A stretch of 64,000 nucleotides of DNA from an uncultured beta proteobacterium (GCA_903823025.1 CAIJRK010000049.1:29539-93538), one strand, 5' to 3'; numbered from the stretch's first letter, positions 26,440 through 36,558 are shown. Program-made: numbers and translations. Notes: generated from the letters alone by a model not told the origin.

Positions 26440-27383
26440 GGCAGTTTGATCTCTGTGTCGCGGGCAAAAGGCCATTTGCGGTTGACCTCGTCCACCAGTT
26501 GACTGACTTTGCGCAGACTGATTTCAACTTCGCCGCGCAGGGTCCCCAAGTCGGCACTGGCGATGCGGGCATTGGCACCCACGGCTTGCACCTCTGCCAG
26601 CACAGCATCGACCTTTTTGAGGCTTGCCCGTGCGTCGGTCAGCACCCCGGTGAGTTGCGTGACCGAGGCTTGTGTGCCCTCTATCACGCCATTTTTTCCA
26701 TAAATTCGCTGATCGGTTTTGACTAAAAGTGCGTTGACGTGGTCGAGCGTCATGATAATTTTTTGGGCGTTTTCTTCGCTGCCCAGCGCGGCTGTCAGCA
26801 AGCCGTAGCGGCCTGTCAGGCGTTCAGTCACGGTACGCAAATGTGCCAGCGTGGTGTTGATGCTGGACTCTGGCCCGGTCATGTGTTCCAGATTTTCAAG
26901 CAGCGCGCGGGTGGAGGTCACCAACCGGGGAATCTCGGCGTTGATGTCGCCGCGCAGCACGTTGCGTTCTGCGTTCCCGGGCAGCGGCGGGTCGGTCAAA
27001 ATACCGCTAAAAGCACGGATGCGGGTGTCACCCACGATGCCGCGTTCCATCGTGAAAATGCTGGAGGTGCGCAGCCATTTGGCATCTTTGCGCGGCACGT
27101 CGATCAAGATGCGGGCGTTGCCGTCCGGGGCCAACTCAATGCGCCGCACGCGTCCAATCGGAAAGCCTGAAAAAGTCAGATCCATGCCGACGATGACGCC
27201 CTCGGAGTCATCAGACACCAGCACAAGCTGCTGGGTGCTCTCGAACACGCCGCGTGCATACATCACATAAACCAGAAAGCTGCACACCAGCGTCATGATC
27301 AAGACCAGCAAGACGACGGCCTTACGCTCGACAGCGGCTATCTCGGGTGAGCGTGACGGGGGAGATTCAGAAGGGCGGGGCAT
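26436..27383 (-). CDS. MlaD/MCE-domain lipid-transport protein
   Basis: A 315-residue protein with one N-terminal membrane helix (AVVLLVLIMTLVCSFLVYVM, about residues 22-41), an MCE domain (VLVSDDSEGVIVGMDLTFSG then PIGRVRRIEL) and a long helical C-terminal region. MCE proteins form hexameric rings in the periplasm that shuttle phospholipids between membranes. It lies between an MlaE-type permease gene and a lipoprotein gene. It is longer than E. coli MlaD (183 residues). Confidence 0.88.
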   Translation of the reverse strand: MPRPSESPPSRSPEIAAVERKAVVLLVLIMTLVCSFLVYVMYARGVFESTQQLVLVSDDSEGVIVGMDLTFSGFPIGRVRRIELAPDGNARILIDVPRKDAKWLRTSSIFTMERGIVGDTRIRAFSGILTDPPLPGNAERNVLRGDINAEIPRLVTSTRALLENLEHMTGPESSINTTLAHLRTVTERLTGRYGLLTAALGSEENAQKIIMTLDHVNALLVKTDQRIYGKNGVIEGTQASVTQLTGVLTDARASLKKVDAVLAEVQAVGANARIASADLGTLRGEVEISLRKVSQLVDEVNRKWPFARDTEIKLP

Positions 27384-27398
27384 GGGGTGTGAAAGTGC

Positions 27399-28211
27399 TC
27401 AGATGTACTTGACCACCAAAGAGGCAGCCTCAATCAATAGTAGTACCAAAAACAGGCGCACTGCACCCGGTTGTACGGTGTCGCTGGTGAGCGCTTGCGC
27501 GCTAGCCTCCAGACTGGCCGCCATAGGCACAATCGCGACGGCCAGACTGAAGAAGATGGTTTTGAATAAAAAGCCCAGCGTGACGACCAGGTCAAACACA
27601 TGCCCGACCGTGCGGGTGTAACCCGGCAGCCCCCAAAGCGACAGGCCGTGAACAGTGAAATAGGTCAACACCAGCGCAATGACGCTGCTGACCACGGCCA
27701 AGGCCAACACCGAGAACGCGCTGGCCAGCACACGCGGCACCAAATCCTGACGCAGGCGGGTCAGGCTGATCGGCTCGGTCTGGCGCGCTTGGGCAGAGAC
27801 CGTGTGATCAACGCTCAGATCATTGGCGCCCGCATTAAATGCCAGCCCGGTGCGCAGCGCGACAAACAAGGCTGCCGAGAGTGGAATCAGCTCCAGCACC
27901 AGCACGCGCACGACCATTTCCAGGGCAAATTGCGATAGGCCATAGCTCAAGGCCGTGACGACCACGATGCGGATCAGCACCAGACTGAGCAGCGCCGACA
28001 GTGCCGTAAACCATGGCAAAACCTGCCAAGTGCTGGTGTAAATGTAGCGCGACGTTGCTGCCCGGTTGGCCCGGCTGTAGGTTGAGGGCGACAGCGCCAT
28101 CACCAACGTCATGGCACCAAAGTAAATGAGAAACCACCAACTAGCCGCGCCACGCAGCAAGGCGCGGCCCCATTTGCCGGGAACCGTATTTAAAGAAGTA
28201 TTGGCACGCAT
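27399..28211 (-). CDS. MlaE-type ABC permease
   Basis: A 270-residue inner-membrane permease of the MlaE/YrbE family, with about five hydrophobic segments. The C-terminal part (GFLFKTIFFSLAVAIVPMAA) matches the cytoplasmic coupling helix region. The partner ATPase (MlaF) is not encoded next to it: only 15 bases separate it from the MCE gene and none is found within 80 bases upstream. The ATPase must be elsewhere, or is shared. Confidence 0.82.
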   Translation of the reverse strand: MRANTSLNTVPGKWGRALLRGAASWWFLIYFGAMTLVMALSPSTYSRANRAATSRYIYTSTWQVLPWFTALSALLSLVLIRIVVVTALSYGLSQFALEMVVRVLVLELIPLSAALFVALRTGLAFNAGANDLSVDHTVSAQARQTEPISLTRLRQDLVPRVLASAFSVLALAVVSSVIALVLTYFTVHGLSLWGLPGYTRTVGHVFDLVVTLGFLFKTIFFSLAVAIVPMAASLEASAQALTSDTVQPGAVRLFLVLLLIEAASLVVKYI

Positions 28212-28291
28212 GGGGCGGAGAATAACGACGCAGCCAGATTTTTTGACAGCAGACCGGTGAAGGCCTGCGTTAATAGATCAGTCAGCTCAAT

Positions 28292-29473
28292 TTACAACCC
28301 AGCCGCCGCCTTCAGGGCGTGGGCTTTGTCGGTGCGCTCCCAAGTGAACTCAGGCTCTTCACGACCAAAGTGACCGTAAGCGGCGGTCTTCTCGTAAATC
28401 GGACGCAGCAGATCAAGCATCTGGATGATGCCTTTAGGACGCAGGTCAAAAATTTCGTTGACCAGTTCTGCGATTTTGTCGTCTGGAATCACGCCGGTGC
28501 CTTCGGTATAAACCGTCACGTTCATTGGCTTGGCCACACCAATGGCATACGCGACCTGAATCTGGCACTGGCGGGCTAAACCAGCAGCCACAATGTTTTT
28601 GGCCACGTAGCGGGCGGCATAGGCGGCAGAGCGATCCACTTTTGTTGGATCTTTGCCGCTGAAAGCGCCGCCGCCGTGCGGGCAAGCGCCACCGTAGGTA
28701 TCCACAATAATCTTGCGTCCGGTCAAACCGCAATCGCCTTGCGGGCCGCCAATCACGAAGCGTCCAGTTGGGTTAATCAGGTATTTGGTGTCGGCGGTCA
28801 GCCATTCTTTGGGCAACACGGGCTTGATGATGTCTTCAATCACCGCTTCAATAAAAGCGGGTTTCATCTTCAGGCCGTCGCTCATTTCGGGGCTGTGCTG
28901 GCTTGACAACACCACGGTGTCAATGCTGTGCGGCTTGCCGTCCACATAACGCATGGTGATTTGACTTTTGGCATCGGGGCGCAGAAAGGGCAGGCGACCG
29001 TCTTTGCGCAGCTGGGACTGGCGCTCTACCAAACGGTGCGCGTAGTAAATAGGCGCAGGCATCAACTCGGGCGTTTCGTTGCAGGCGTAGCCAAACATCA
29101 GGCCTTGATCGCCCGCGCCAGTGTTGAGGTGGTCGTCGGACGCATGATCGACGCCTTGGGCGATGTCGTTGCTTTGTTTGTCATAAGCCACCAGCACGGC
29201 GCAACCCTTGTAGTCGATGCCGTACTCGGTGTTGTCGTAGCCGATGCGTTTGAGCGTGTCGCGGGCGACCTGGATGTAGTCCACGTGTGCGTTGGTGGTG
29301 ATTTCACCAGCCAACACGACCAAGCCGGTGTTGCACAAGGTTTCAGCGGCCACGCGGGACAGTGGGTCTTGCTGAAAGACGGCATCGAGAATGGCATCAG
29401 AAATCTGATCCGCTACTTTGTCGGGGTGACCTTCCGAGACGGACTCGGAGGTAAAGAGAAAATCGTTCGCCAT
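28292..29473 (-). CDS. metK: S-adenosylmethionine synthetase
   Basis: A 393-residue enzyme making S-adenosylmethionine from methionine and ATP. Conserved motifs: [17 protein letters not shown] at the N-terminus, [12 protein letters not shown] and [17 protein letters not shown], which hold the ATP, K+ and Mg2+ sites. The start at 29473 ([11 protein letters not shown]) matches the family; an upstream in-frame codon at 29488 does not. It is transcribed divergently from the lipid A acyltransferase genes, with 190 bases between them holding no visible riboswitch. Confidence 0.98.
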   Translation of the reverse strand: MANDFLFTSESVSEGHPDKVADQISDAILDAVFQQDPLSRVAAETLCNTGLVVLAGEITTNAHVDYIQVARDTLKRIGYDNTEYGIDYKGCAVLVAYDKQSNDIAQGVDHASDDHLNTGAGDQGLMFGYACNETPELMPAPIYYAHRLVERQSQLRKDGRLPFLRPDAKSQITMRYVDGKPHSIDTVVLSSQHSPEMSDGLKMKPAFIEAVIEDIIKPVLPKEWLTADTKYLINPTGRFVIGGPQGDCGLTGRKIIVDTYGGACPHGGGAFSGKDPTKVDRSAAYAARYVAKNIVAAGLARQCQIQVAYAIGVAKPMNVTVYTEGTGVIPDDKIAELVNEIFDLRPKGIIQMLDLLRPIYEKTAAYGHFGREEPEFTWERTDKAHALKAAAGL

Positions 29474-29663
29474 GGTTTTAAGCTCCACAAAAAAATTGCA
29501 ACAGGTTGAAGAACGCGTTGCTTGGGCTTGGCAGCTTTGGCGAACGCTTTAGCAGTGTTGTCAAATTTGACAAGGCACAATGGCGGCTCTGTGCGAACTG
29601 CCCCTTGTGTGTCGCCCTGCAAGTAGTTCCGTAACTCAGCGACCCGAGCATCTTATCCGACCC

Positions 29664-30494
29664 ATGATCACCCTTTTCAAAATGTTGTCTGTCCTGCCTT
29701 TGTGGCTGTTGCATGGCGTGGGCTGGAGTCTGGGCTGGCTGGTTTTTTTGGCCTCTGGGGTGTACCGCACCCGTTTTTTGGCGAATGCGCGACAGGCCGG
29801 GATGAGTTGGCGGCAATGGCGCGGTGCTGTGGGTGAGAGCGGCAAGCTGGTGGCCGAGTTGCCGCGTCTGTGGTTGGGGCGCCCCGTGCCCGTGCTGTGG
29901 GATGGCGCGCAGCATGTGGAGGCGGCGCTGGCGCTGGGGCGTGGCGTGGTTTTTTTAACGCCGCATTTGGGTTGTTTTGAGATCACGGCGCAGGCGTATG
30001 CGCAGCGTTACGGGCAGGGTACGCAGCCTATGACGGTGCTGTTTCGACCTCCGCGCCAATCGTGGTTACGGGCCGTCGTGGCCAGCGCACGGGCGCGTCC
30101 CGGCTTGCAAACCGCCCCGACCACGCTGGCGGGTGTTAAGCAAATGATTAAAGCCTTAAAACAAGGGCAGTGCCTGGGTTTGTTGCCGGATCAAGTGCCG
30201 CCATTGGGGATGGGACTGTGGGTGCCGTTTTTTGGCCGTGACGCCTATACGATGACGCTGTCCACACGATTGGCACAGCAAACCGGGGCCACGGTGCTCA
30301 TGGCATGGGGTGAGCGTTTGTCTTGGGGCCGGGGTTTTCGGGTGCATATTCGACCCTTGGATGCTGTTTTATCAACGGATGGCGAGCAGGCCGCTGGTGT
30401 GATCAATCGCGCCATGGAAGACTTGATTCGCAGTTGTCCCCAGCAATACCTGTGGGGTTATGCGCGTTACAAACAACCACGGGCAGAGCGTTGA
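29664..30494 (+). CDS. Lipid A biosynthesis acyltransferase (LpxL/HtrB family)
   Basis: A 276-residue inner-membrane enzyme that adds a secondary acyl chain to lipid A. It carries an N-terminal hydrophobic anchor, the catalytic HX4E variant in TPHLGCFE and the downstream LLPDQVPP motif with the glycerophosphate-binding arginines. The start at 29664 (MITLFKML) is preferred to 29580 because the extra N-terminus is not family-like. A paralogue follows two bases later; the pair probably acylates two different positions. Confidence 0.88.
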   Translation: MITLFKMLSVLPLWLLHGVGWSLGWLVFLASGVYRTRFLANARQAGMSWRQWRGAVGESGKLVAELPRLWLGRPVPVLWDGAQHVEAALALGRGVVFLTPHLGCFEITAQAYAQRYGQGTQPMTVLFRPPRQSWLRAVVASARARPGLQTAPTTLAGVKQMIKALKQGQCLGLLPDQVPPLGMGLWVPFFGRDAYTMTLSTRLAQQTGATVLMAWGERLSWGRGFRVHIRPLDAVLSTDGEQAAGVINRAMEDLIRSCPQQYLWGYARYKQPRAER

Positions 30495-30496
30495 TC

Positions 30497-31378
30497 ATGT
30501 GGTTTTCAAGAGGCTTGAGTCACGTTGGCATCGCGGTGATGCATGTGCTGGGGCGCTTACCGCTGGTTTGGGTGCGTGCGCTAGGCTGGCTGCTGGGGTG
30601 TTTGTTGTATGGGTTGGCGGTGCCGAGACGGCGGGTGGCCCGTACCAATTTGCGCTTGTGTTTTCCGGATAAATCGCTTGCCGAAATCCGTGTTTTGACT
30701 TTTCAAACCTTTGTATATTTTGCCCAGGCCTGGCTGGATCGGGGCTGGCTCTGGCATGGCGCACCTGAGGTCGTTCGCCAGCGTTTGACTTTGTCAGGTG
30801 CCGTGAACGAATTGCAGGGTGATGCGCCTGTCGTTATTTTTGCCCCGCATTTTGTCGGGCTGGATGCGGGCTGGACGGCCTTGACGCAGCAGCTGCCGCG
30901 CCCCTTCACCACCATTTACACCAACCAAGCCAATCAAGTGCTGGACGCCTGGATTTTGGCGGGTCGTCAGCGCTTGGGGACGACGCAGTTGTTGGGTCGT
31001 GACGCAGGTGTCAAACCAGTTGTGACGGCATTGCGGGCCGGTGCTCCGTTGTATTTATTGCCCGACATGAACTTCGGCCCGAAAGATTCTGTTTTTGTGC
31101 CGTTTTATGGTGTTTTAGCGGCTACCGTGCCCTCTTTGTCGCGCTTTGCCAAACTGGGGCGCGCCAAGGTGGTGCCGGTGGTCACGCGCATGACCCGGCG
31201 GGGTTATGAGGTTCAGGTGATGCCTGCGTGGCCTGATTTTCCGTCTCAAGACATAGTGGCCGACACCACGTTGATGAACCTGCAATTGCAGTCATTCATC
31301 GACACCATGCCCGCGCAGTACTTTTGGGTTCACAAACGCTTCAAAGATCGTCCATCGGGCGAGCCACCGGTGTACTGA
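30497..31378 (+). CDS. Lipid A biosynthesis acyltransferase, second copy
   Basis: A 293-residue LpxL/LpxM-type enzyme with the canonical HX4D motif in APHFVGLD near residue 115, and LLPDMNFGPKDSVF downstream. It starts two bases after its paralogue. The last 38 bases overlap the 3' end of the convergent engB gene (31341-31378), an unusually long tail-to-tail overlap in which both frames code. Confidence 0.9.
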   Translation: MWFSRGLSHVGIAVMHVLGRLPLVWVRALGWLLGCLLYGLAVPRRRVARTNLRLCFPDKSLAEIRVLTFQTFVYFAQAWLDRGWLWHGAPEVVRQRLTLSGAVNELQGDAPVVIFAPHFVGLDAGWTALTQQLPRPFTTIYTNQANQVLDAWILAGRQRLGTTQLLGRDAGVKPVVTALRAGAPLYLLPDMNFGPKDSVFVPFYGVLAATVPSLSRFAKLGRAKVVPVVTRMTRRGYEVQVMPAWPDFPSQDIVADTTLMNLQLQSFIDTMPAQYFWVHKRFKDRPSGEPPVY

Positions 31379-32111
31379 GTTCTTCGAGCGTGGCCTCGGG
31401 CGTGACGATTGTTTTCTTGTCAACCGACGGGTGTGCCCACTGCCAAAGCAGCATCGCGACCTCGTCGATACCTTGGCGTTTAGGCGCCGAGAATAAGCGC
31501 ACTTCGCCGCCGCCGGCTTGCAGTTTCATGATCGACAACGCCTTGTTTTGCTCAACGCGGGTTAGCTTGTCGGCTTTGGTCAGCACCACCAAAAACTTAA
31601 GGCCCTCTTCCACACGGGGCCGCACGATATCGAGCAAAATTTCATCCAGTTCGGTCATGCCGTGGCGTGGGTCGCACATCAGCACAATGGCCTTCAGATT
31701 TTCGCGCGTGACCAGATAGTTCGCCATCACTTGTTGCCAGCGAATCTTGTCCGCCTTGGGGACGGCGGCGTAACCATAACCCGGCAAGTCGGTTAGTACG
31801 GCATCGGTGACGCCCTGTTTACCCAGCGAGAATAAGTTGATGTGCTGGGTGCGACCTGGTCTTTTAGAGGCAAAAGCCAATTGTTTTTGTTGCGTGAGCG
31901 TATTGATGCAAGTGGACTTGCCCGCATTGGAGCGCCCGACAAAGGCAAATTCAGGCACATCCAGTGCCGGCAAAAAATGCAATTGAGGGGCGGTGGTGAG
32001 GAACTTGGCCGTGTGAAGCCAACCCAGTGCAACGGTGGCCGCACTCTTGACAGCCTGATCCGGCGAGGGTGTTTTGGGGGCCGAAGCCAGAGGGTTTGAA
32101 GTTATAGTCAT
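31341..32111 (-). CDS. engB: Ribosome biogenesis GTP-binding protein YsxC/EngB
   Basis: A 256-residue TRAFAC GTPase needed for large ribosomal subunit assembly. G1 is GRSNAGKS at residues 59-66, G3 DLPGYG, G4 LTKADK and G5 in LFSAPKRQG. The C-terminal extension of about 40 residues (VDKKTIVTPEATLEELS) is longer than in E. coli and lies largely in the overlap with the acyltransferase gene. It is divergent from the cytochrome c4 gene. Confidence 0.95.
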   Translation of the reverse strand: MTITSNPLASAPKTPSPDQAVKSAATVALGWLHTAKFLTTAPQLHFLPALDVPEFAFVGRSNAGKSTCINTLTQQKQLAFASKRPGRTQHINLFSLGKQGVTDAVLTDLPGYGYAAVPKADKIRWQQVMANYLVTRENLKAIVLMCDPRHGMTELDEILLDIVRPRVEEGLKFLVVLTKADKLTRVEQNKALSIMKLQAGGGEVRLFSAPKRQGIDEVAMLLWQWAHPSVDKKTIVTPEATLEELSTPVARPMDDL

Positions 32112-32186
32112 TAGTTAAAGGGGAGTAAGCCCGAATCAGCATTGTAGAATCAGCTTGTTTTGCTTGCCTGATACAGGACATTTAAT

Positions 32187-32852
32187 ATGAAGTTGCTCAC
32201 CACCTTATTGCTTGCCGCCTCATTGGCCATCCCCGTTTTTTCCACCTTTGCACAAGAGGCCACGCCTGCTGTGCCACCAGTGGAGGCGAAGGTTGTCCCT
32301 GCGCAAGCGCTTAAACCAGACCTTGTTAAAGGCGAGGCCACGTTCACATCCATGTGTATTGCCTGTCATGCGGCAGATGGCAATTCCGTCATTGGGGCGA
32401 ACCCTAAACTGGCGCAGCAACACCCGGAATATCTGGTGAAGCAATTGCAAGAGTTCAAAGAAGGCAAACGTGCCAACGCCATCATGCTCGGCTTTGCCTC
32501 CATGTTGACTGATGCGGACATGCTCAACGTCGCTTACTGGTTAAATTCCAAAGTGGCCACGCCCGGTTTTGCCAAAGACAAAGAGCTGGTTTCTATGGGC
32601 GAGCGCATTTACCGGGGTGGCATTACAGACCGCCAAATTCCCGCTTGCGCTGGCTGCCATAGCCCCAACGGCGCGGGGATGCCCGCTCAGTTCCCCCGTC
32701 TGAGCGGTCAACACGCTGAATACGCCGCGACCCAGTTAACCAACTTTCGGGATGGCATTCGTCAAAATAGTCTGCAAATGACGCAGATCGCCGCCAAAAT
32801 GAATGACAAAGAGATCAAGGCAGTTTCCGACTACATTGCCGGATTGCGGTAG
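32187..32852 (+). CDS. Cytochrome c4-type diheme cytochrome
   Basis: A 221-residue periplasmic electron carrier with a Sec signal peptide (ending STFAQ, about residue 23) and two heme-binding sites, CIACH near residue 57 and CAGCH near residue 154. Each half is a class I cytochrome c domain. It would pass electrons to a terminal oxidase. A strong intrinsic terminator follows. The next genes encode the system II machinery that attaches heme to such proteins. Confidence 0.93.
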   Translation: MKLLTTLLLAASLAIPVFSTFAQEATPAVPPVEAKVVPAQALKPDLVKGEATFTSMCIACHAADGNSVIGANPKLAQQHPEYLVKQLQEFKEGKRANAIMLGFASMLTDADMLNVAYWLNSKVATPGFAKDKELVSMGERIYRGGITDRQIPACAGCHSPNGAGMPAQFPRLSGQHAEYAATQLTNFRDGIRQNSLQMTQIAAKMNDKEIKAVSDYIAGLR

Positions 32853-32927
32853 TCACAGGCTTTGTTTGTATGGGTTTAGTTTGTTTGGATATTGATTGAA
32901 CTAAACGCAACATTCAGACCCAAAAGT

Positions 32928-32967
32928 GGGCAGTTCCATTGAAATACATGGTCTGCCCTTTTTTTTT
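32928..32967 (+). terminator. Intrinsic terminator after the cytochrome c4 gene
   Basis: GGGCAG..CCAT and ATGG.CTGCCC (stems 32928-32940 and 32948-32958) form a stable hairpin followed by nine T at 32959-32967. It separates the cytochrome gene from resB. Confidence 0.85.
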
Positions 32968-32987
32968 GAGCTAACCACGACTTATTC

Positions 32988-35144
32988 ATGACTGTTTCCA
33001 CTCAGGGTTTAGAGCTGAAGTCCGGCTCGCGGGCGTTACGCGCAGCTGTCGAACTGCTGTCTTCCATGCGGTTCTCGATTTCATTGCTGACCGTGATCTG
33101 CATTGCCTCTGTCATTGGCACCGTACTCAAACAACACGAGCCTTTAGGCAATTACGTCAACCAATTCGGGCCTTTCTGGGCACAAGTGTTTGGTAGCGTG
33201 AGTTTGTATGCGGTGTACAGCGCTTGGTGGTTCATGCTGATATTGGCTTTTTTGGTGATTAGCACCTCGCTTTGCGTGGCCCGCAACACCCCAAAAATTC
33301 TGGTTGATCTCAAAACCTACAAAGAGAATATTCGTGAGCAAAGCTTGAAAGCTTTTGGTCACCGCGCCCAGGCCGATTTGAATGAAACCTCTGAAGTCGC
33401 TGCCAAGCGCATCGGTCAAATGCTGGTGGGCGGAGGCTGGAAGGTCAAACTGCAGCAACGTGATTTACCCGATGGTGCAAAGGGCTGGATGGTGGCGGCC
33501 AAGGCGGGCGCTGCCAACAAAATTGGCTACATTGCCGCCCACAGTGCCATCGTGTTGGTGTGCCTGGGTGGCCTGATGGATGGCGACTTGATCGTTCGTG
33601 CACAAATGTGGTTCAACGGAAAAGTGGTCTTCAATGGCGGCGGCATGATGGCCGATGTCAAGCCAGAACATCGTTTAAGCGAAAACAACCCAACCTTCAG
33701 AGGCAACTTGCTCGTGACCGAAGGCACCCGCTCCGGCACCGCAATTCTGAATCAGCCGGACGGCATTTTGTTGCAAGAGTTGCCGTTTTCTGTCGAGTTG
33801 AAAAAGTTTATCGTGGAGTATTACTCCACCGGGATGCCCAAGTTATTTGCCAGTGACATCATCATTCATGACAACCACACCGGGGAACAAACCCCGGCGC
33901 GCGTCGAGGTGAATCATCCGGTGGCTTATAAAGGCGTCGAGATTTTTCAATCAAGTTTTGATGATGGCGGCTCCCTCGTCAAGCTCAAAGCGACACCCAT
34001 GAATGCGGCTGCGCCCGCGTTTGATATTGAAGGTGTGATTGGGGGGTCATCCCAGTTGACCTACGGGAATGAAAAGTTAACGATTGAATACACCGGCTTG
34101 CGGGTCATCAATGTCGAGAATTTCTTTGGCAGTGGCAATGGCAGCAACAGTGTCGATGTCCGTAAGGTGGACTTGCGTGAGTCCATCAATGCGCGTCTTG
34201 GGGCAGCCAACAAGTCGGTGACTAAAAAAGAGTTGCGCAACGTCGGTCCCAGCATCAGCTATAAATTGCGGGACGCTTCAGGCCAGGCGCGGGAATATCA
34301 CAACTACATGCTGCCCATTGATATGGGGGACGGCACCCCGATTTTCTTGATGGGGATGCGAGACTCAACGGCGGAGTCATTTCGCTACCTGCGCGTGCCC
34401 GCTGATGAGCAAGACTCAGCGAACGAATTCTTCAGAATACGGGCGGCCTTGGGCAATCCGGCTGAACGCAAACTCGCCATTCAACGTTATGTGGCTCGTG
34501 CCGTGGACACCAGTCGCCCTGATTTGATTCAACCTTTAACCGCTTCGGCGACGCGTGCGCTAGCTTTGTTTGCAGGTGCCGAGCCGGGGCGGGATGGCAA
34601 AGCCGTCGGTGGTTTGCAGGCTATTTCTGACTTCATGGAAACCAACGTGCCGGAGGCCGAACGGGCTAGGGCGGGCGATGTGCTGATCCGCATCTTGAAT
34701 GGCTCGCTCTATGAGTTAGCCCAACTCACCCGTGAACGGGCTAACCTGAAACCGTTTGAGCCGAACGATAAAACCCAAGCCTTCATGACCCAGGTCGTGT
34801 TGGCACTGAGTGATGCACACGCCTACACCGCACCTCTGGTGTTGCAACTCGCTGACTTTACCCAAGTGCAGGCCAGTGTTTTTCAAGTGACCCGCACACC
34901 GGGGAAGAAAATTGTTTATCTTGGCTGCACTTTGCTGATTTTCGGCATTTTTGCCATGCTCTACATTCGTGAGCGCCGACTCTGGGTCTGGCTCTCACCC
35001 CGTGATGGCACTGAAGCCGACGCCAGTCAATCCACCGCCACTATGGCCTTGTCAAGCAACCGCAAAACCATGGATGGTGATCGTGAATTTGAACAACTGA
35101 AATTCAAACTGATTGGCATCAAGAAAGAACAACATGACGACTGA
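32988..35144 (+). CDS. resB: Cytochrome c biogenesis protein ResB (Ccs1)
   Basis: A 718-residue membrane protein of the system II cytochrome c maturation pathway, which with CcsB/CcsA exports heme and ligates it to CxxCH motifs in the periplasm. The N-terminal membrane region (MRFSISLLTVICIASVIGTV) is typical; it is followed by a large periplasmic domain and a late membrane helix (KIVYLGCTLLIFGIFAML). It overlaps the next gene by 11 bases, so the two are coupled. Confidence 0.94.
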   Translation: MTVSTQGLELKSGSRALRAAVELLSSMRFSISLLTVICIASVIGTVLKQHEPLGNYVNQFGPFWAQVFGSVSLYAVYSAWWFMLILAFLVISTSLCVARNTPKILVDLKTYKENIREQSLKAFGHRAQADLNETSEVAAKRIGQMLVGGGWKVKLQQRDLPDGAKGWMVAAKAGAANKIGYIAAHSAIVLVCLGGLMDGDLIVRAQMWFNGKVVFNGGGMMADVKPEHRLSENNPTFRGNLLVTEGTRSGTAILNQPDGILLQELPFSVELKKFIVEYYSTGMPKLFASDIIIHDNHTGEQTPARVEVNHPVAYKGVEIFQSSFDDGGSLVKLKATPMNAAAPAFDIEGVIGGSSQLTYGNEKLTIEYTGLRVINVENFFGSGNGSNSVDVRKVDLRESINARLGAANKSVTKKELRNVGPSISYKLRDASGQAREYHNYMLPIDMGDGTPIFLMGMRDSTAESFRYLRVPADEQDSANEFFRIRAALGNPAERKLAIQRYVARAVDTSRPDLIQPLTASATRALALFAGAEPGRDGKAVGGLQAISDFMETNVPEAERARAGDVLIRILNGSLYELAQLTRERANLKPFEPNDKTQAFMTQVVLALSDAHAYTAPLVLQLADFTQVQASVFQVTRTPGKKIVYLGCTLLIFGIFAMLYIRERRLWVWLSPRDGTEADASQSTATMALSSNRKTMDGDREFEQLKFKLIGIKKEQHDD

Positions 35145-36471
35145 TTCCTCCTCTGCGAGTAAAACAATGACTTTGGACGAAGGTTATTTCGCCAAGCGCA
35201 ATTGGTTTGACTGGCTATTTGCCGCGATTGTGATCGCGGGCGGTTTGTATGTTTTTGTGCGTTACCTCGACGCGATGGATGTGTACGAAAAAGGTATTTT
35301 GCTGGGCGCCATGCCCAGCGCCATCTGGCTGGGCTGGTTTTGGCGGCCCTTGCGCACGTTGATGCTGGCGGTGGCCGGGTTGTCGCTGTTGGGCATCGTG
35401 TCGTATCAGGGCACGCTGGTCAACGCCGATAACGTGTTCTGGCTCAAATACTTTTTATCCAGTCAATCTGCTATTTTGTGGATGAGCATGTTGTTCTTTA
35501 TGAGCACCATCTTCTATTGGATTGGCATGTTTGCGCCTCGCCAAGGTGGTGATGCCCTGTCGCTGGTGGCTTCCCGCTTGCTGTGGGTGGCCGTGGCGAT
35601 GGCGCTGATCGGCACCATGGTGCGCTGGTACGAGAGCTATTTGCTGGGCGCTGACATTGGGCATATTCCGGTGAGCAATCTCTACGAAGTGTTCGTGATG
35701 TTTTGCTGGATGACGGCGGCCTTCTACTTGTACTTTGAAGAGCAGTACAAAACCCGGGCCTTGGGCGCTTTTGTCATGCTGGTGGTCAGTGCCGCTGTCG
35801 GGTTCTTGCTTTGGTACACGCTGGTGCGCGGCGCGCATGAGATTCAACCGTTGGTGCCTGCCCTCAAAAGTTGGTGGATGAAGCTGCATGTGCCTGCCAA
35901 CTTTATTGGCTACGGCACGTTTGCACTCGCCGCGATGGTGGCGTTCGCCTACTTGATCAAACAGCAAGCAACCGAGGCGCGCTGGTACAAGTTGGCCCCG
36001 CTGTGGCTGTTGGGCATTGTGTTGTGCTTCGAGCCGATTGTGTTTCGCAAATCATCCACGACGGGTTTGAGCGATTACTGGGCCGTTTACTTTGGCCTTT
36101 CCGCGCTGGTTGTGGGTGGCATTCTGTTTGGGCGACGCCAAATCGCGGCCAAGTTGCCGTCCTTCGAGGTTCTCGATGATCTGATGTACAAATCCATTGC
36201 TGTCGGGTTTGCGTTCTTCACCATCGCCACGGTGCTAGGCGCGCTCTGGGCCGCCGAGGCTTGGGGCGGCTACTGGAGTTGGGATCCGAAAGAAACCTGG
36301 GCCTTGATTGTCTGGCTCAACTATGCCGCCTGGCTGCACATGCGTCTCATGAAAGGCCTGCGCGGCACCGTGTCTGCCTGGTGGGCTTTGGGTGGGTTGG
36401 CGGTGACCACTTTTGCGTTCATTGGCGTCAATATGTTCTTGAGCGGCCTGCACAGTTATGGCACTTTGTAG
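35134..36471 (+). CDS. ccsB: Cytochrome c biogenesis protein CcsB/ResC (CcsA family)
   Basis: A 445-residue heme-handling membrane protein. The tryptophan-rich WWD-type loop reads WGGYWSWDPKETWALIVWL near residues 370-390, and conserved histidines flank it (LHVPANFIGYG; WLHMR; LSGLHSYG). It receives heme and presents it to apocytochrome. The start at 35134 gives the usual short soluble N-terminus; a start at 35113 would be fully inside resB. Confidence 0.94.
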   Translation: MTTDSSSASKTMTLDEGYFAKRNWFDWLFAAIVIAGGLYVFVRYLDAMDVYEKGILLGAMPSAIWLGWFWRPLRTLMLAVAGLSLLGIVSYQGTLVNADNVFWLKYFLSSQSAILWMSMLFFMSTIFYWIGMFAPRQGGDALSLVASRLLWVAVAMALIGTMVRWYESYLLGADIGHIPVSNLYEVFVMFCWMTAAFYLYFEEQYKTRALGAFVMLVVSAAVGFLLWYTLVRGAHEIQPLVPALKSWWMKLHVPANFIGYGTFALAAMVAFAYLIKQQATEARWYKLAPLWLLGIVLCFEPIVFRKSSTTGLSDYWAVYFGLSALVVGGILFGRRQIAAKLPSFEVLDDLMYKSIAVGFAFFTIATVLGALWAAEAWGGYWSWDPKETWALIVWLNYAAWLHMRLMKGLRGTVSAWWALGGLAVTTFAFIGVNMFLSGLHSYGTL

Positions 36472-36558
36472 CACCGGGGTTTAGTCAAACTCAGAGCAGG
36501 ATCCGCCCTCGTTTGCTATAAATCCGGTTCTACGATTACAGAGTGAGGCGACTGCATC

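Noticed and set aside
28292..29663. SAM riboswitch in front of metK
   Set aside because: The 190 bases between metK and the acyltransferase gene lack the conserved aptamer blocks that are clear upstream of metX.
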